Notes: generated by a model not told the origin, from the letters alone. A stretch of 34,364 nucleotides of DNA from JALYQB01 sp035640155 (GCA_035640155.1 DASQWR010000052.1:1-34364); one strand, 5' to 3'; shown: positions 16,548-23,827, counted from the first letter of the stretch. Numbers and translations: made by a program.

Positions 16548-17789
16548 TCAGCCTTGGACGTGGAAGACGAGGGACGAGTGCCCGATCCGCAGCACGTCGC
16601 CGTCCGCGAGCTGCCAGGTCTGGATAGGGGAACCGTTGACGGTGGTGCCGTTGGTGGATCCGAGGTCGGCGAGCATCGCGACCTGCCCGTCCCAGGTGAT
16701 CTCCAGGTGCCGGCGCGAGACTCCCGTGTCCGGCAGCCGGAACTGCGCGTCCTGCCCACGGCCGACCACGTTGCTGCCCAGGGCGAGCTGGTAGCTGCGG
16801 TTGGAACCGTCGTCGAGGCTCAGCACCGCGGTCAGCTGGCGGGTCCCCGTCTGCACTGCCGGCGGGGCGTATTCCTGCGCGCCGGGGTCGCCCGAGTACC
16901 CGCCGTCGTATCCCTGGTTCTGGTCGTAGCCGTAGCCACCACGGGCGCCACCGTACTGGTCGTAGCTCTGGTCGTAGTTCTGGTCGTAGCCACCCTGTCC
17001 CTGACTGGGGCCGTAGTTCTGGTCGTAACCGTAGCCACCCTGGCCGTAGCCACCCTGGCCCTGGTCGTACCCGTATCCGCCCTGCTGGACGTAACCCTGG
17101 TTCTGACCCTGTCCCTGATCGGGGTCATGACCGGAGCCGTAACCCTGGTCGTAGCCGTACCGCTGGTGGTGTCCCTGGCCCTGGTCATGGCCGTACCCGC
17201 CCTGCTGGCCGGCGTACCCGGGGTCGTAGCTCTGGTTGTAGCCGGGACCCGGGCCGTAGCCGTACTGCTGGCCGTAGGCCGGGTCCTTCTCCTGGCCCTG
17301 GTCGTAGCCGTAACCGCCGTGCTGACCCCGCTGGTCGCCCTCGGGGTGCTGGGGGGGCTGCTGGCTCATGGCTGGATCTCCTGCGGTACGAGGTTGCGCC
17401 GTCGAGCGGCGCGAGGCATTGGGGTCCACGGACGAGCTGGTGCGGAACTGTCCCGTGTGCAGCGTCTCAGATCGCTCAAGGTGCACGACCACGTCACCGT
17501 AGGTGTCCCAGCCGTACTCGGCGAGGTGCTCGGTGATGCAGTCGCGCAGCAGCCGGATCACCCGCTGCTCGTCACCCGTGAGCCGGTCGTGGTCAGCCGC
17601 TCCGAGTGTCACGGTATAACGGTTCGGCGCGAGGATGCGCCCACCCGCCAGCGGGCGGGCCCGCACCTCGGCTTCCCGCTGTAGCGCCTGGGCAACCTCC
17701 TGCGGTACCACGCTACCGCCGAACACCCGAGCGAAGGCGTCGCCGACCATCCCTTCGAGGCGGCGCTCGAAGCGCCCCACGACGCCCAC
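16548..17789 (-). CDS. fhaA: FHA-domain protein FhaA with a long Gly/Tyr/Gln-rich linker
   Basis: The 413-residue protein begins GVVGRFERRLEGMVGDAFARVFGGSVVPQEVAQAL, the DUF3662 (FhaA N-terminal) domain that continues to about residue 115. Residues about 158-305 are a low-complexity tract of GYGYDQ-, YDQNYDQ- and GQGGYG-like units. Residues 317-413 form an FHA domain with VVGRGQDAQFRLPD, VSRRHLEI and LGSTNGTTVNG. FhaA binds phosphorylated MviN/MurJ and regulates lipid II flipping in mycobacteria. GTG 17789 is preceded by AGGAGG about 7 bases upstream. It is the first gene of the seven-gene operon. Confidence 0.95.
   Translation of the reverse strand: MGVVGRFERRLEGMVGDAFARVFGGSVVPQEVAQALQREAEVRARPLAGGRILAPNRYTVTLGAADHDRLTGDEQRVIRLLRDCITEHLAEYGWDTYGDVVVHLERSETLHTGQFRTSSSVDPNASRRSTAQPRTAGDPAMSQQPPQHPEGDQRGQHGGYGYDQGQEKDPAYGQQYGYGPGPGYNQSYDPGYAGQQGGYGHDQGQGHHQRYGYDQGYGSGHDPDQGQGQNQGYVQQGGYGYDQGQGGYGQGGYGYDQNYGPSQGQGGYDQNYDQSYDQYGGARGGYGYDQNQGYDGGYSGDPGAQEYAPPAVQTGTRQLTAVLSLDDGSNRSYQLALGSNVVGRGQDAQFRLPDTGVSRRHLEITWDGQVAMLADLGSTNGTTVNGSPIQTWQLADGDVLRIGHSSLVFHVQG
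16888..17325 (-). repeat. Degenerate GYGYDQ-coding repeat tract inside fhaA
   Basis: The plus strand shows many imperfect copies of TGGTCGTAGCC and CCGTAGCCACCCTG, encoding GGYGYDQ-type units of 4 to 12 residues on the minus strand. Unit length and order are irregular, so this is a protein low-complexity tract and not a satellite or CRISPR array. Boundaries are approximate. Confidence 0.8.
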
Positions 17790-17826
17790 TACGACCTCCT
17801 CTGCGAGCTGGTGACCACTACGGTCA

Positions 17827-17832
17827 ATGGTA
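17827..17832 (-). promoter_or_regulatory. Candidate -10 element of the fhaA operon
   Basis: On the minus strand TACCAT (17832 to 17827) fits TANNNT and would give a 5' leader of about 30 bases before GTG 17789, containing the AGGAGG site. The -35 region 17 bases further up (GCGACT) is weak, so this is a tentative call. Confidence 0.3.
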
Positions 17833-17889
17833 TCCGGGCGAAGCAGTGCAGTCGCGGCACGTTCCGGGAGGGGCTCCACGGGTGCGTGC

Positions 17890-17895
17890 TAGGCT
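17890..17895 (+). promoter_or_regulatory. -10 element for tRNA-Leu
   Basis: TAGGCT fits the actinobacterial -10 pattern and ends 13 bases before the first base of the tRNA, a normal distance for a tRNA transcript with a short 5' leader. No convincing -35 at standard spacing was found. Confidence 0.4.
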
Positions 17896-17908
17896 GCTGC
17901 GGTCGCTC

Positions 17909-17991
17909 GGGCGAGTGGCGGAATGGCAGACGCGCACGGTTCAGGTCCGTGTGTCCGGAAGGACGTGGGGGTTCAACTCCCCCCTCGCCCA
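17909..17991 (+). tRNA. leuT: tRNA-Leu (anticodon CAG)
   Basis: The 83-base tRNA has a long variable arm (class II). The acceptor stem GGGCGAG (17909-17915) pairs with CTCGCCC (17984-17990), with discriminator A 17991. The anticodon stem CACGG/CCGTG encloses the loop TTCAGGT, anticodon CAG at 17942-17944, reading CUG, the commonest Leu codon in such genomes. The T arm is GGGGG-TTCAACT-CCCCC. The 3' CCA is not encoded. The position next to fhaA matches leuT of M. tuberculosis. Confidence 0.96.
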
Positions 17992-18033
17992 CTTCCGTTG
18001 ACCGTCAGCACCGGCGTGAGCCAGGGTGACTGC

Positions 18034-19080
18034 ATGGCTGCGTCCCGCCGGTTCGCCGTCCGAGACCACATCGCGACCCTGGACGTGGAGCGGGACTGCG
18101 AGCAGATCGCCCGGCTGCTCGGCACCGTCGAGTTCCCGTGGGACATCATCCGCGCTCTGGAGCTGGCGCTGTACCGCTCCTATTGCGTGCCGACGATCGG
18201 TGGGTTGCTGGACTCCACGCAGGAGTTCGCCCGGCGCACGCAGAAGCGCTACGACGACACGTCGCTGCTGCTCGCCGAGGTGATCGAGAACGGCCTCGAG
18301 AGCGACCGGGGGCGCGAGGCGATCCGCCGGATCAACCGGATCCACGGCCGCTTCGCGATCTCCAACGACGACATGCGCTACGTGCTGAGCACGTTCGTCG
18401 CGGTCCCGCTGCGGTGGCTGGAACGCTTCGGGTGGCGGCCGGTGACCGAGCACGAGCGGGTGGGCGGGCACAACTACTACCGCGAGCTCGGCCACCGGAT
18501 GGGGATCAGGGACATCCCGACGACGTGGCAGGAGATGCTCGCCCTGTCCGACGCGTACGAGCGGGAGCACTTCGCGCCCACCGCGGCCAGCGCTGCCGTC
18601 GGCGAGGCCACCCGGGAGCTGTTCGTGCGCTGGCTGTGGTTCCTCCCGGCGCCGCTGGTGCGGGTCGGGGTGCACGCGCTGCTCGACGAACCGGTGCTGC
18701 GGGTGTTCGGATTCCGCGCCGCGCCGAAGCCCGTGCAGGTTGCCGTGGCGGCGGCGCTGCGTGCGCGGGGAAAGCTGGTGCGCCGCCTGCCGCCGCGGCG
18801 TCGCCCGTTCCGGGTGGCCGAGTCCTGGCCGGTGCGCAGCTACCCGCGGGGGTACACCATCGAGCAGCTGGGGCCCCGACGGAACCCCGCTGCCGGGGGC
18901 CACCTCCACGACCGCGAGCACCTCGGGCGGATCGAGGAACGCGCCCATGTCCTCTGGAGAGGTACTCGTCACGCCCACGTCGGGCACAAGCCGGTGCCGT
19001 CGTCGCCGAGCCGGCCCGCTACCGCGGTGAGCACCTCGAGGTCCGGTGGCGCCGCTGCGCCGCGTGGGGAAGCGATGTGA
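18034..19080 (+). CDS. MpaB/DUF2236 family oxygenase-like protein
   Basis: The open frame encodes 348 residues. Residues 1 to about 285 fit the DUF2236 (oxygenase MpaB / rubber oxygenase Lcp-like) family: LGTVEFPWDIIRALELALYRSYCVPTIGGLLDSTQEF, RINRIHGRFAISNDDMRYVLSTFVAVPLRWLERFGW and WFLPAPLVRVG. This superfamily is built on helices that can bind haem b, and many members have no known substrate. After YTIEQLGP the last 65 residues are His/Arg/Pro-rich and look unlike the family, so the true end or a frameshift near 18870 is uncertain. ATG 18034 was chosen; GTG 18016 is a possible alternative. It stands alone after tRNA-Leu and is convergent with the prenyltransferase gene. Confidence 0.75.
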   Translation: MAASRRFAVRDHIATLDVERDCEQIARLLGTVEFPWDIIRALELALYRSYCVPTIGGLLDSTQEFARRTQKRYDDTSLLLAEVIENGLESDRGREAIRRINRIHGRFAISNDDMRYVLSTFVAVPLRWLERFGWRPVTEHERVGGHNYYRELGHRMGIRDIPTTWQEMLALSDAYEREHFAPTAASAAVGEATRELFVRWLWFLPAPLVRVGVHALLDEPVLRVFGFRAAPKPVQVAVAAALRARGKLVRRLPPRRRPFRVAESWPVRSYPRGYTIEQLGPRRNPAAGGHLHDREHLGRIEERAHVLWRGTRHAHVGHKPVPSSPSRPATAVSTSRSGGAAAPRGEAM

Positions 19081-19126
19081 CCGACACGCCGCACCACCCC
19101 TCGATCCGAGTGCGATGCTTCCGATC

Positions 19127-20146
19127 TTACGTCAAGAACACCGCGGCGGCCGCGAGGCCCACGACGAGCAGCGCCCCGGCCTGCCGGGTGTGCACCCATG
19201 CCACCGCGGCGAACCACAGCGGCCAGACGGGAAAGTCCTTCGGCGGCTCGGCCGGTGCGGGCTTGCGGTAGTAGGGCCAGATCTTGACCAACCGGGGCAG
19301 TGCGCCCACGCAGAGCAGCGCGGGCCAGGGCATCGCGCCGACCAGTACCGACACGACCACCAGGACGTAGAACGCGACCATCAACCCCAGCGTTGTCGTT
19401 CTGGCCCGGGACGCACCGAGCAGCACAGGCAGGGTGCGAATCCCCAGTGGAGCGTCGAACGGGATCTTGTCGATGTGCTTGCCCATCAGCACCGCGGTGC
19501 ACAGCAGCCCGTAGGGCAGCGACGCGAGCAGCACCTGCCAGCTCACCGACCCGACGGCCGCGTAGTACGTGCCGCCGACCATCAGCGGCCCCCACACCAC
19601 GAGCACGTCCGGCTCGCCGAGGCCGCGCTTCTTCAACCGCAACGGTGGCGCGGTGTAGGCCACCGACAGCACGAAGCCGGCCAGCCCGAACGCCAGGATC
19701 GGCCAGCCCCGGGCGGCCGTGAGGACCACCAGGATGGCCAGGTCCGCGGCGTTGACCAGAATGATCGCGGTGACCAGGGCACGGCGAGTCACCAGTCCGG
19801 ACAGGATCGGGTGCGGGGCGTATAGCGCGCGGGGGTAGCTCGCGGAGTCCGACCCGGACGAGGTGTCGTACAGGTCGTTCATCAGGTTATTGGCCAGGTG
19901 CGCGAGGGTGATGCCGACGATCGCCAGGGTGAGCCAGCGCCAGTCCAGCCCGGGTTGCCCGACGGCGAGCAGGGCGGCGACCAGACCGGCGGTGAGCGTC
20001 ATGGGCAGCACCGCAGCGCGGGTGACGACGATCCAGCGGGTCACCAGGTCGGTGGCACCGGGCGGCGGGTTGGTGGTGACCAGTGCGTAGAGCCAACTGC
20101 TGGTGCGCCAACTCGGGAGTCGGCGGCGCGGTGCGGCCTCGGTCAC
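19127..20146 (-). CDS. UbiA-family prenyltransferase (MenA-like)
   Basis: The 339-residue membrane protein has about eight or nine helices and both Asp-rich motifs of the UbiA superfamily: NLMNDLYDTSSGSD (NDxxD type) and HIDKIPFDAPLGIRTLPVLLG, the second resembling the DxxxDxxxGKRTLAVxLG pattern of MenA. Such enzymes join a polyprenyl diphosphate to an aromatic or other acceptor through Mg2+. Menaquinone synthesis is one option, but no other men genes are here, so the acceptor is unknown. GTG 20146 was chosen because the upstream extension lacks family sequence; no strong ribosome site is seen. It is divergent from the next gene. Confidence 0.8.
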   Translation of the reverse strand: MTEAAPRRRLPSWRTSSWLYALVTTNPPPGATDLVTRWIVVTRAAVLPMTLTAGLVAALLAVGQPGLDWRWLTLAIVGITLAHLANNLMNDLYDTSSGSDSASYPRALYAPHPILSGLVTRRALVTAIILVNAADLAILVVLTAARGWPILAFGLAGFVLSVAYTAPPLRLKKRGLGEPDVLVVWGPLMVGGTYYAAVGSVSWQVLLASLPYGLLCTAVLMGKHIDKIPFDAPLGIRTLPVLLGASRARTTTLGLMVAFYVLVVVSVLVGAMPWPALLCVGALPRLVKIWPYYRKPAPAEPPKDFPVWPLWFAAVAWVHTRQAGALLVVGLAAAAVFLT

Positions 20147-20314
20147 GCCGCGAGCGTGCCACGGACGGACGGCCCGGCGGAAGGCGCTCGCCCCGTCTTC
20201 GCCAAAGAGCTCGTCGCCAGGCGCGGTCACCCCGCCTTGCATAGGTTGTGCCGAGGTCGGGCACGCAGTCACAGCACCTGCAAACCCGGACACCGGACGA
20301 GGTAAGGACGGCGC

Positions 20315-20788
20315 ATGCGATCGATGAGCCCAGGGATGTCGCGCCGCTGCGCCAGGTGGTTGGCGGCCGGGCGGGTCGCATTGGGGGTGGCTGCGGTACT
20401 GCGCCCCGAACTGCCCGCGCGACCCTGGGTCGGCACCGAGGAGGCTGGCGGGGCGGCGGGCGCGGTGCTGGGCCGGGCGCTCGGCGGTCGGGACATCAGC
20501 CTGGGGCTGGGCGCGCTGCTCGCCCTCCGGGACGGCAGGGCCGCCGGCCCGGCCGCGAGCTGGGTGGCCGGCGGCGCGCTCGCGGACGGTGTGGACGCGC
20601 TGGCGACCCTCCTGTCCTGGCGTGCGCTGCCGGCGGGGGGCCGGGTGGCCGTCACCACGGTGGCTGGGAGCGCCGCGATCCTCGGGGCACTGGCGGTGAC
20701 GACGCTGCCGCCCAGCGGTGCCGCAGGAGCAGACCGTTCAGTGCCCCGGCAAACACCGCTTCCGGATGCGGTTACACCGCTGGGCTGA
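20315..20788 (+). CDS. Small membrane protein of unknown function
   Basis: The 157-residue Ala/Gly-rich protein starts at ATG 20315, with AAGGA about 8 bases upstream. Hydrophobic segments lie near residues 13-30 (RWLAAGRVALGVAAVL), 58-75 (ISLGLGALLALRDG), 82-100 and 110-128. The pattern AAGRVALGVAAVLRP plus GRALGGRDISLGLGAL resembles small actinobacterial DUF4267-like membrane proteins; I cannot assign a role. A short hairpin with a tetraloop follows 4 bases after the stop. The divergent arrangement with the UbiA-like gene is the only context. Confidence 0.65.
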   Translation: MRSMSPGMSRRCARWLAAGRVALGVAAVLRPELPARPWVGTEEAGGAAGAVLGRALGGRDISLGLGALLALRDGRAAGPAASWVAGGALADGVDALATLLSWRALPAGGRVAVTTVAGSAAILGALAVTTLPPSGAAGADRSVPRQTPLPDAVTPLG

Positions 20789-20791
20789 AGC

Positions 20792-20807
20792 CGCCGACCA
20801 GTCGGCG
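20792..20807 (+). terminator. Hairpin immediately after the small membrane protein gene
   Basis: CGCCGA, loop CCAG, TCGGCG forms a perfect 6-base-pair tetraloop hairpin that begins 4 bases after the TGA. There is no T tract, so it is at best a GC-type terminator. Confidence 0.35.
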
Positions 20808-20910
20808 CTCGGAAAGGGCCACCCGACGCCTGAAGCGCAGCGGTCCGGGCAAGCCGCCCGTGCAGGCTGGTAAGTCATCTGCACGGACACGGCGTACCGA
20901 GAGGCCCGTC

Positions 20911-20957
20911 GTGATCCCTAGTTGTGATCACTGCCGGAGTTTCGGGATCACTGTCGG
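20911..20957 (+). promoter_or_regulatory. Direct repeats GATCACTG(C/T)CGG upstream of the 20988 gene
   Basis: GATCACTGCCGG (20926-20937) and GATCACTGTCGG (20946-20957) lie exactly 20 bases apart, with a third partial copy GTGATCCC at 20911. The first full copy is also part of the palindrome TGATCA. Same-face spacing of about two helical turns suggests a protein-binding operator for the gene starting at 20988. No binding protein is identified. Confidence 0.4.
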
Positions 20958-20987
20958 GACTGCTGAGCACGGAGGAACGGGGCCGCA

Positions 20988-21608
20988 GTGGCACACGAAT
21001 CGTTGGCAGGGCAGTCCGCCGCGACGCCCGCCTCGCGAGTGCACGCAGCGGGCGGGGTGGAGGTCCTCGCCGCACCCGATCACCTGGTCGCCGCTGCGGT
21101 GACAGTGCTCGGCTGGGACGGCGTGGTGTTGCCCCCGGTCCTGCTGCTCGGCCGCCGCGTCGTCGTCGTCGCGGAGCTCGACGGGCTGGCGCACTCGCAG
21201 CGGATCGCCACCGGCTGGGCGCCGGTGACCGATCGTACCTCGGTGTCCACCTGGCACTGGCCGGAGATGGCGCACCTGGTGCCGCCGCCCGCGGTGCAGT
21301 TGCGTGGGCTGGTCGCCCCGGCCCGGCACTGGCGTACCGGGCTCGCCGCTGCTGGCCCGTTCACCGGGCTGTGTGCCACCGCGATGCTGCTGCCGGCCGA
21401 CGTTGCCCGCGATGCCCAGTGCCTACGACAGGCGGATCGGTTCGGGCCCACGGTGGTTGCCACCGCCGGTGTGTCCGACGTGGATCCCGACGCGGTCGAC
21501 GTCGTGCAGCCCGGACGCCCCGGGCCGATGCCCTGCACCCGGCCCCCGGTGGTCAGCCGCTGGGTGCACGAGGTGGTCTACGAGCAACTGCTCGCGCAGG
21601 CCGCGTGA
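20988..21608 (+). CDS. Conserved-looking protein of unknown function
   Basis: The 206-residue protein starts at GTG 20988 after GGAGGAACGG. It has a hydrophobic core segment (VTVLGWDGVVLPPVLLLGRRVVVVAELDGL) but no clear transmembrane topology or signal peptide. Other visible stretches are HSQRIATGWAPVTDRTS, STWHWPEMAHLVPPPAV and a C-terminal PVVSRWVHEVVYEQLLAQAA. No catalytic motif was recognised. Strong G/C at third positions, a good ribosome site and the absence of a better frame support a real gene. Direct repeats lie 31 bases upstream of the start, and a stem-loop directly follows the stop. Confidence 0.65.
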   Translation: MAHESLAGQSAATPASRVHAAGGVEVLAAPDHLVAAAVTVLGWDGVVLPPVLLLGRRVVVVAELDGLAHSQRIATGWAPVTDRTSVSTWHWPEMAHLVPPPAVQLRGLVAPARHWRTGLAAAGPFTGLCATAMLLPADVARDAQCLRQADRFGPTVVATAGVSDVDPDAVDVVQPGRPGPMPCTRPPVVSRWVHEVVYEQLLAQAA

Positions 21609-21630
21609 CGCCGACTGGTAGCCGTCGGCG
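21609..21630 (+). terminator. Stem-loop directly after the 20988-21608 gene
   Basis: CGCCGAC (21609-21615) pairs with GTCGGCG (21624-21630) over 7 base pairs with an 8-base loop. It begins on the base after the stop codon. The stem sequence is the same as in the hairpin at 20792. A second weaker hairpin, CCTCGCC/GGCGAGG at 21765-21785, lies towards the convergent gene. Otherwise the 204-base gap holds nothing I can assign. Confidence 0.45.
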
Positions 21631-21812
21631 CAACGGATGGTCCCAGTGGCGCTGGTCCATTGGCAAGGCGGGGGGCAGGGCGCGTTCTTGCCGAACGGGC
21701 CCCGCCCCCGATGGGGCGCCTGCGCTGCGCTGGTTCCGGAGCCGGAGACCCGGGCGGGCGCGGACCTCGCCGAGGCGGGGCGAGGCCGCCAGTTAGTAAA
21801 GCTGTGCTGGTG

Positions 21813-22166
21813 TCAGCGCGTTGCGGAGGCCGGAGCCCGATGCGGCGCAGGAGACAGCGGGTGGGGGAACCCACGCCGATCCTGCGGCGACATCAGCTCG
21901 ACGGCGACCAGGTTGTCGTGGGCGGTGCGCCACACCGAGCAGGGGGACCGGCGCGGCTGCCAGCGGCGTGAGCACTCCGGGCAGCGACCCCGGGAGTCCG
22001 GCTCGTGCACCGCGAGCAGCGCCCGCCAGCCGTCGGTGAGCCGCGGCACCTCGGTGCGTGCCACCGACACCAGGGATTCGGCGTCGGCGTGGGCCGCGAG
22101 CTCGTCAAGCAGGTCGAGCCGCTCCCACACCGCCTGCCGGAGAATCTGGCCCAGGATCTGGTCCAC
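21813..22166 (-). CDS. Small conserved protein with CPEC motif, unknown function
   Basis: The 117-residue protein reads DQILGQILRQAVWERLDLLDELAAHADAESLVSVARTEVPRLTDGWRALLAVHEPD, then GRCPECSRRWQPRRSPCSVWRTAHDNLV, then a Pro/Arg/His-rich tail. CPEC plus the later Cys could form a partial zinc-ribbon, but only three Cys are seen. Proteins of this type occur in Pseudonocardiaceae beside helix-turn-helix regulators, as far as I recall. The start is GTG 22166, with GGAAGGG 7 bases upstream. Its leader contains 17-bp tandem repeats and a long perfect inverted repeat. It is divergent from the XRE regulator. Confidence 0.75.
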   Translation of the reverse strand: MDQILGQILRQAVWERLDLLDELAAHADAESLVSVARTEVPRLTDGWRALLAVHEPDSRGRCPECSRRWQPRRSPCSVWRTAHDNLVAVELMSPQDRRGFPHPLSPAPHRAPASATR

Positions 22167-22182
22167 CTCGTCACCCTTCCCG

Positions 22183-22223
22183 CCGGAGTAGCTGATGTGC
22201 CGGAGTAGCTGATGTGCCGGAGT
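22183..22223 (-). repeat. 17-bp tandem repeat, 2.4 copies, in the leader of the 21813-22166 gene
   Basis: CCGGAGTAGCTGATGTG occurs perfectly at 22183-22199 and 22200-22216, followed by CCGGAGT at 22217-22223. On the minus strand the repeats end just before the ribosome site of the small gene, so they lie in its 5' leader or operator. Confidence 0.85.
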
Positions 22224-22227
22224 CGTG

Positions 22228-22266
22228 GTGCGGGCCGGGATCACGGGAGGAGGTCCCGGCCCGCAC
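22228..22266. promoter_or_regulatory. Perfect 13-bp inverted repeat in the divergent intergenic region
   Basis: GTGCGGGCCGGGA (22228-22240) and TCCCGGCCCGCAC (22254-22266) are exact reverse complements around a 13-base centre. As RNA this is a very stable hairpin; as DNA it is a dyad operator. It lies between two divergent genes, so simple termination at a gene end does not explain it. Its loop contains GGGAGGAGG on the plus strand, which resembles a ribosome site, but no start codon follows at suitable distance. Confidence 0.7.
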
Positions 22267-22386
22267 GTCGAGTTCAAGAGTGCGCCTCTCAATCCCCTGT
22301 GCAGACGTGGTGCGCCCATCGGCCAAGCGGTTACGGTGAGCGGCACGAGTTGACCGGTCGGGCCGATCAGCTCTGCCGATGCATGC

Positions 22387-22415
22387 TTCGCTGTCCTGGC
22401 GAGCGTGCCTACTCT
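22387..22415 (+). promoter_or_regulatory. Candidate promoter of the XRE regulator gene
   Basis: TTCGCT (22387-22392) and TACTCT (22410-22415) are separated by 17 bases and would start transcription near 22422, giving a leader of about 30 bases that includes GTGAGGGGGCGAG before ATG 22454. The -10 is good and the -35 is weak. Confidence 0.4.
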
Positions 22416-22453
22416 TCCTTCCGTCGCCCGTCGGAAACAGGTGAGGGGGCGAG

Positions 22454-23827
22454 ATGAACGTGATCGGATCGCAGGACAATCCGGTGTCTCCCGAGGTCTG
22501 GGAGGAACCGGATATGCGGCAGGCAGTGGCAGCCAGGGACATCAGCACGGTGTACCGGTTGCTCCGCCGGGTCGGGGTCTCGCAGCGTCAGATCGCAGCC
22601 CTCACCGGGCAGTCGCAGTCCGAGGTTTCGGAGATCCTCAAGGGTCGCCAGGTCATGGCCTACGACGTGCTGGTTCGTGTCGCCGACGGCCTGGGTATCC
22701 CGCGGGGGTACATGGGCCTCGCCTACGGCGGTTCGACAGCGACGAGCGTCGTCGAGAAACCCGGCGACGCCCTTGCTGAGGAGGAAGAGTCGGTGAAGCG
22801 CCGAAAGTTCGTCACGCACGCCGCCGCCATGGCTCTCGGCGCGGCCGTGCCGGTGGTGGAGCGGGGTGAATGGTTTCCGGACCCGGTGCAGACGCCGGCG
22901 CCGGGCCGGATCGGGATGTCCGACGTCAAGCAGGTGGAGGCGGCCACCAAGGTGCTGCGCGGCCTCGACTACCAGTTCGGTGGTGGTGCCTGCCGTGACG
23001 CCGTCGTCGCCCAGTTCTCCTGGAGCCAGCGGCTGATCTCGGCATCCGGGACCGACGTGGTGCGCAAGCACCTCCTCCGCGCTCTCGCGGACCTGCAGAA
23101 CCTCGCCGGGTGGACCACATTCGACATCGGCCTGCTCGATGCCGCGCGCAACCACTTCGGCACGGCTCTGGAGTTCGCCAAGGAGTCCGGCGACCACGGC
23201 CTGATGTCCAACGTGCTCTACCGAATGGGCCGGGTGTACCTGCACCACCACTCCCCCGACGAGGCCCTCAAGATCTTCCAGCTCGGCCAGATCGCGGCGC
23301 AGGACTCCGGGTCGGAGCTCGCCGTGGCGGTGTTGTGTGCCAACGAGGCCTGGGCCTACGCGATGATGGGCAAGCACGAGCTGGCCGTGAAGCAACTCGG
23401 CAGGGCCCGCGACGAGCTGTCCCGCTCCATCTCGGAGGAGACGCCGGACTGGGCAAGGTTCTTCGACGAGAACGACCTGAACGCAATGATCGGTTCCGTC
23501 TACACCGAACTGTCCAAGACGGACGTCAAGCACGCCGCCATCGCGATCCCCGCGCTCACCACCGCGCTGGCTGGCTACACCGAGTCGATGGCCCGGAGCA
23601 GGGCGTTCAACCTGTCCGCGCTGGCGACGAACCTCCTGCGGCAGGGCGAGGTGGACCAAGGGGTGCGGGTCGGGCGGGAGGCGGTCGGGATGGCGACGAC
23701 CCTGAAGTCGGCGCGGGTCGTCGACCGGCTCGAGGCGGTCGAGATCGAGGCGGCGCGCCGGCCGGCGAACTCCGATGCGCGCGACCTGTTGGTGCACATC
23801 CGTCGCATGCGCGTGCGTGCGAGCTGA
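22454..23827 (+). CDS. XRE-family transcriptional regulator with Tat-like segment and TPR-type C-terminal domain
   Basis: The protein has 457 residues. Residues about 28-88 are a helix-turn-helix (VYRLLRRVGVSQRQIAALTGQSQSEVSEILKGRQVMAYDVLVRVADGLGIPRGYMGLA). Residues 115-134 (KRRKFVTHAAAMALGAAVPV) look like a twin-arginine motif with a short hydrophobic stretch. Residues 145-450 are helical repeats of TPR type (FDIGLLDAARNHFGTALEFAKESGD, YRMGRVYLHHHSPDEALKIFQLGQIAAQDSG, AVAVLCANEAWAYAMMGKHELAVKQL). Such actinobacterial regulators probably sense a small molecule or peptide with the TPR part; the ligand is unknown. The stop overlaps the next gene by 11 bases, so regulator and phosphotransferase are probably made together. 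Confidence 0.88.
   Translation: MNVIGSQDNPVSPEVWEEPDMRQAVAARDISTVYRLLRRVGVSQRQIAALTGQSQSEVSEILKGRQVMAYDVLVRVADGLGIPRGYMGLAYGGSTATSVVEKPGDALAEEEESVKRRKFVTHAAAMALGAAVPVVERGEWFPDPVQTPAPGRIGMSDVKQVEAATKVLRGLDYQFGGGACRDAVVAQFSWSQRLISASGTDVVRKHLLRALADLQNLAGWTTFDIGLLDAARNHFGTALEFAKESGDHGLMSNVLYRMGRVYLHHHSPDEALKIFQLGQIAAQDSGSELAVAVLCANEAWAYAMMGKHELAVKQLGRARDELSRSISEETPDWARFFDENDLNAMIGSVYTELSKTDVKHAAIAIPALTTALAGYTESMARSRAFNLSALATNLLRQGEVDQGVRVGREAVGMATTLKSARVVDRLEAVEIEAARRPANSDARDLLVHIRRMRVRAS

Noticed and set aside
16888..17325. Possible CRISPR or satellite array
   Set aside because: The repeats are irregular, have no unique spacers of constant size and are in frame within fhaA.
17909..17991. tRNA-Leu as an integration site
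   Set aside because: No integrase, no duplicated 3' tRNA end and no mobile genes follow; the next genes look chromosomal.
22241..22253. GGGAGGAGG in the hairpin loop as a ribosome site for a hidden small gene
   Set aside because: No ATG or GTG lies at suitable distance with an open frame of useful length before 22454.
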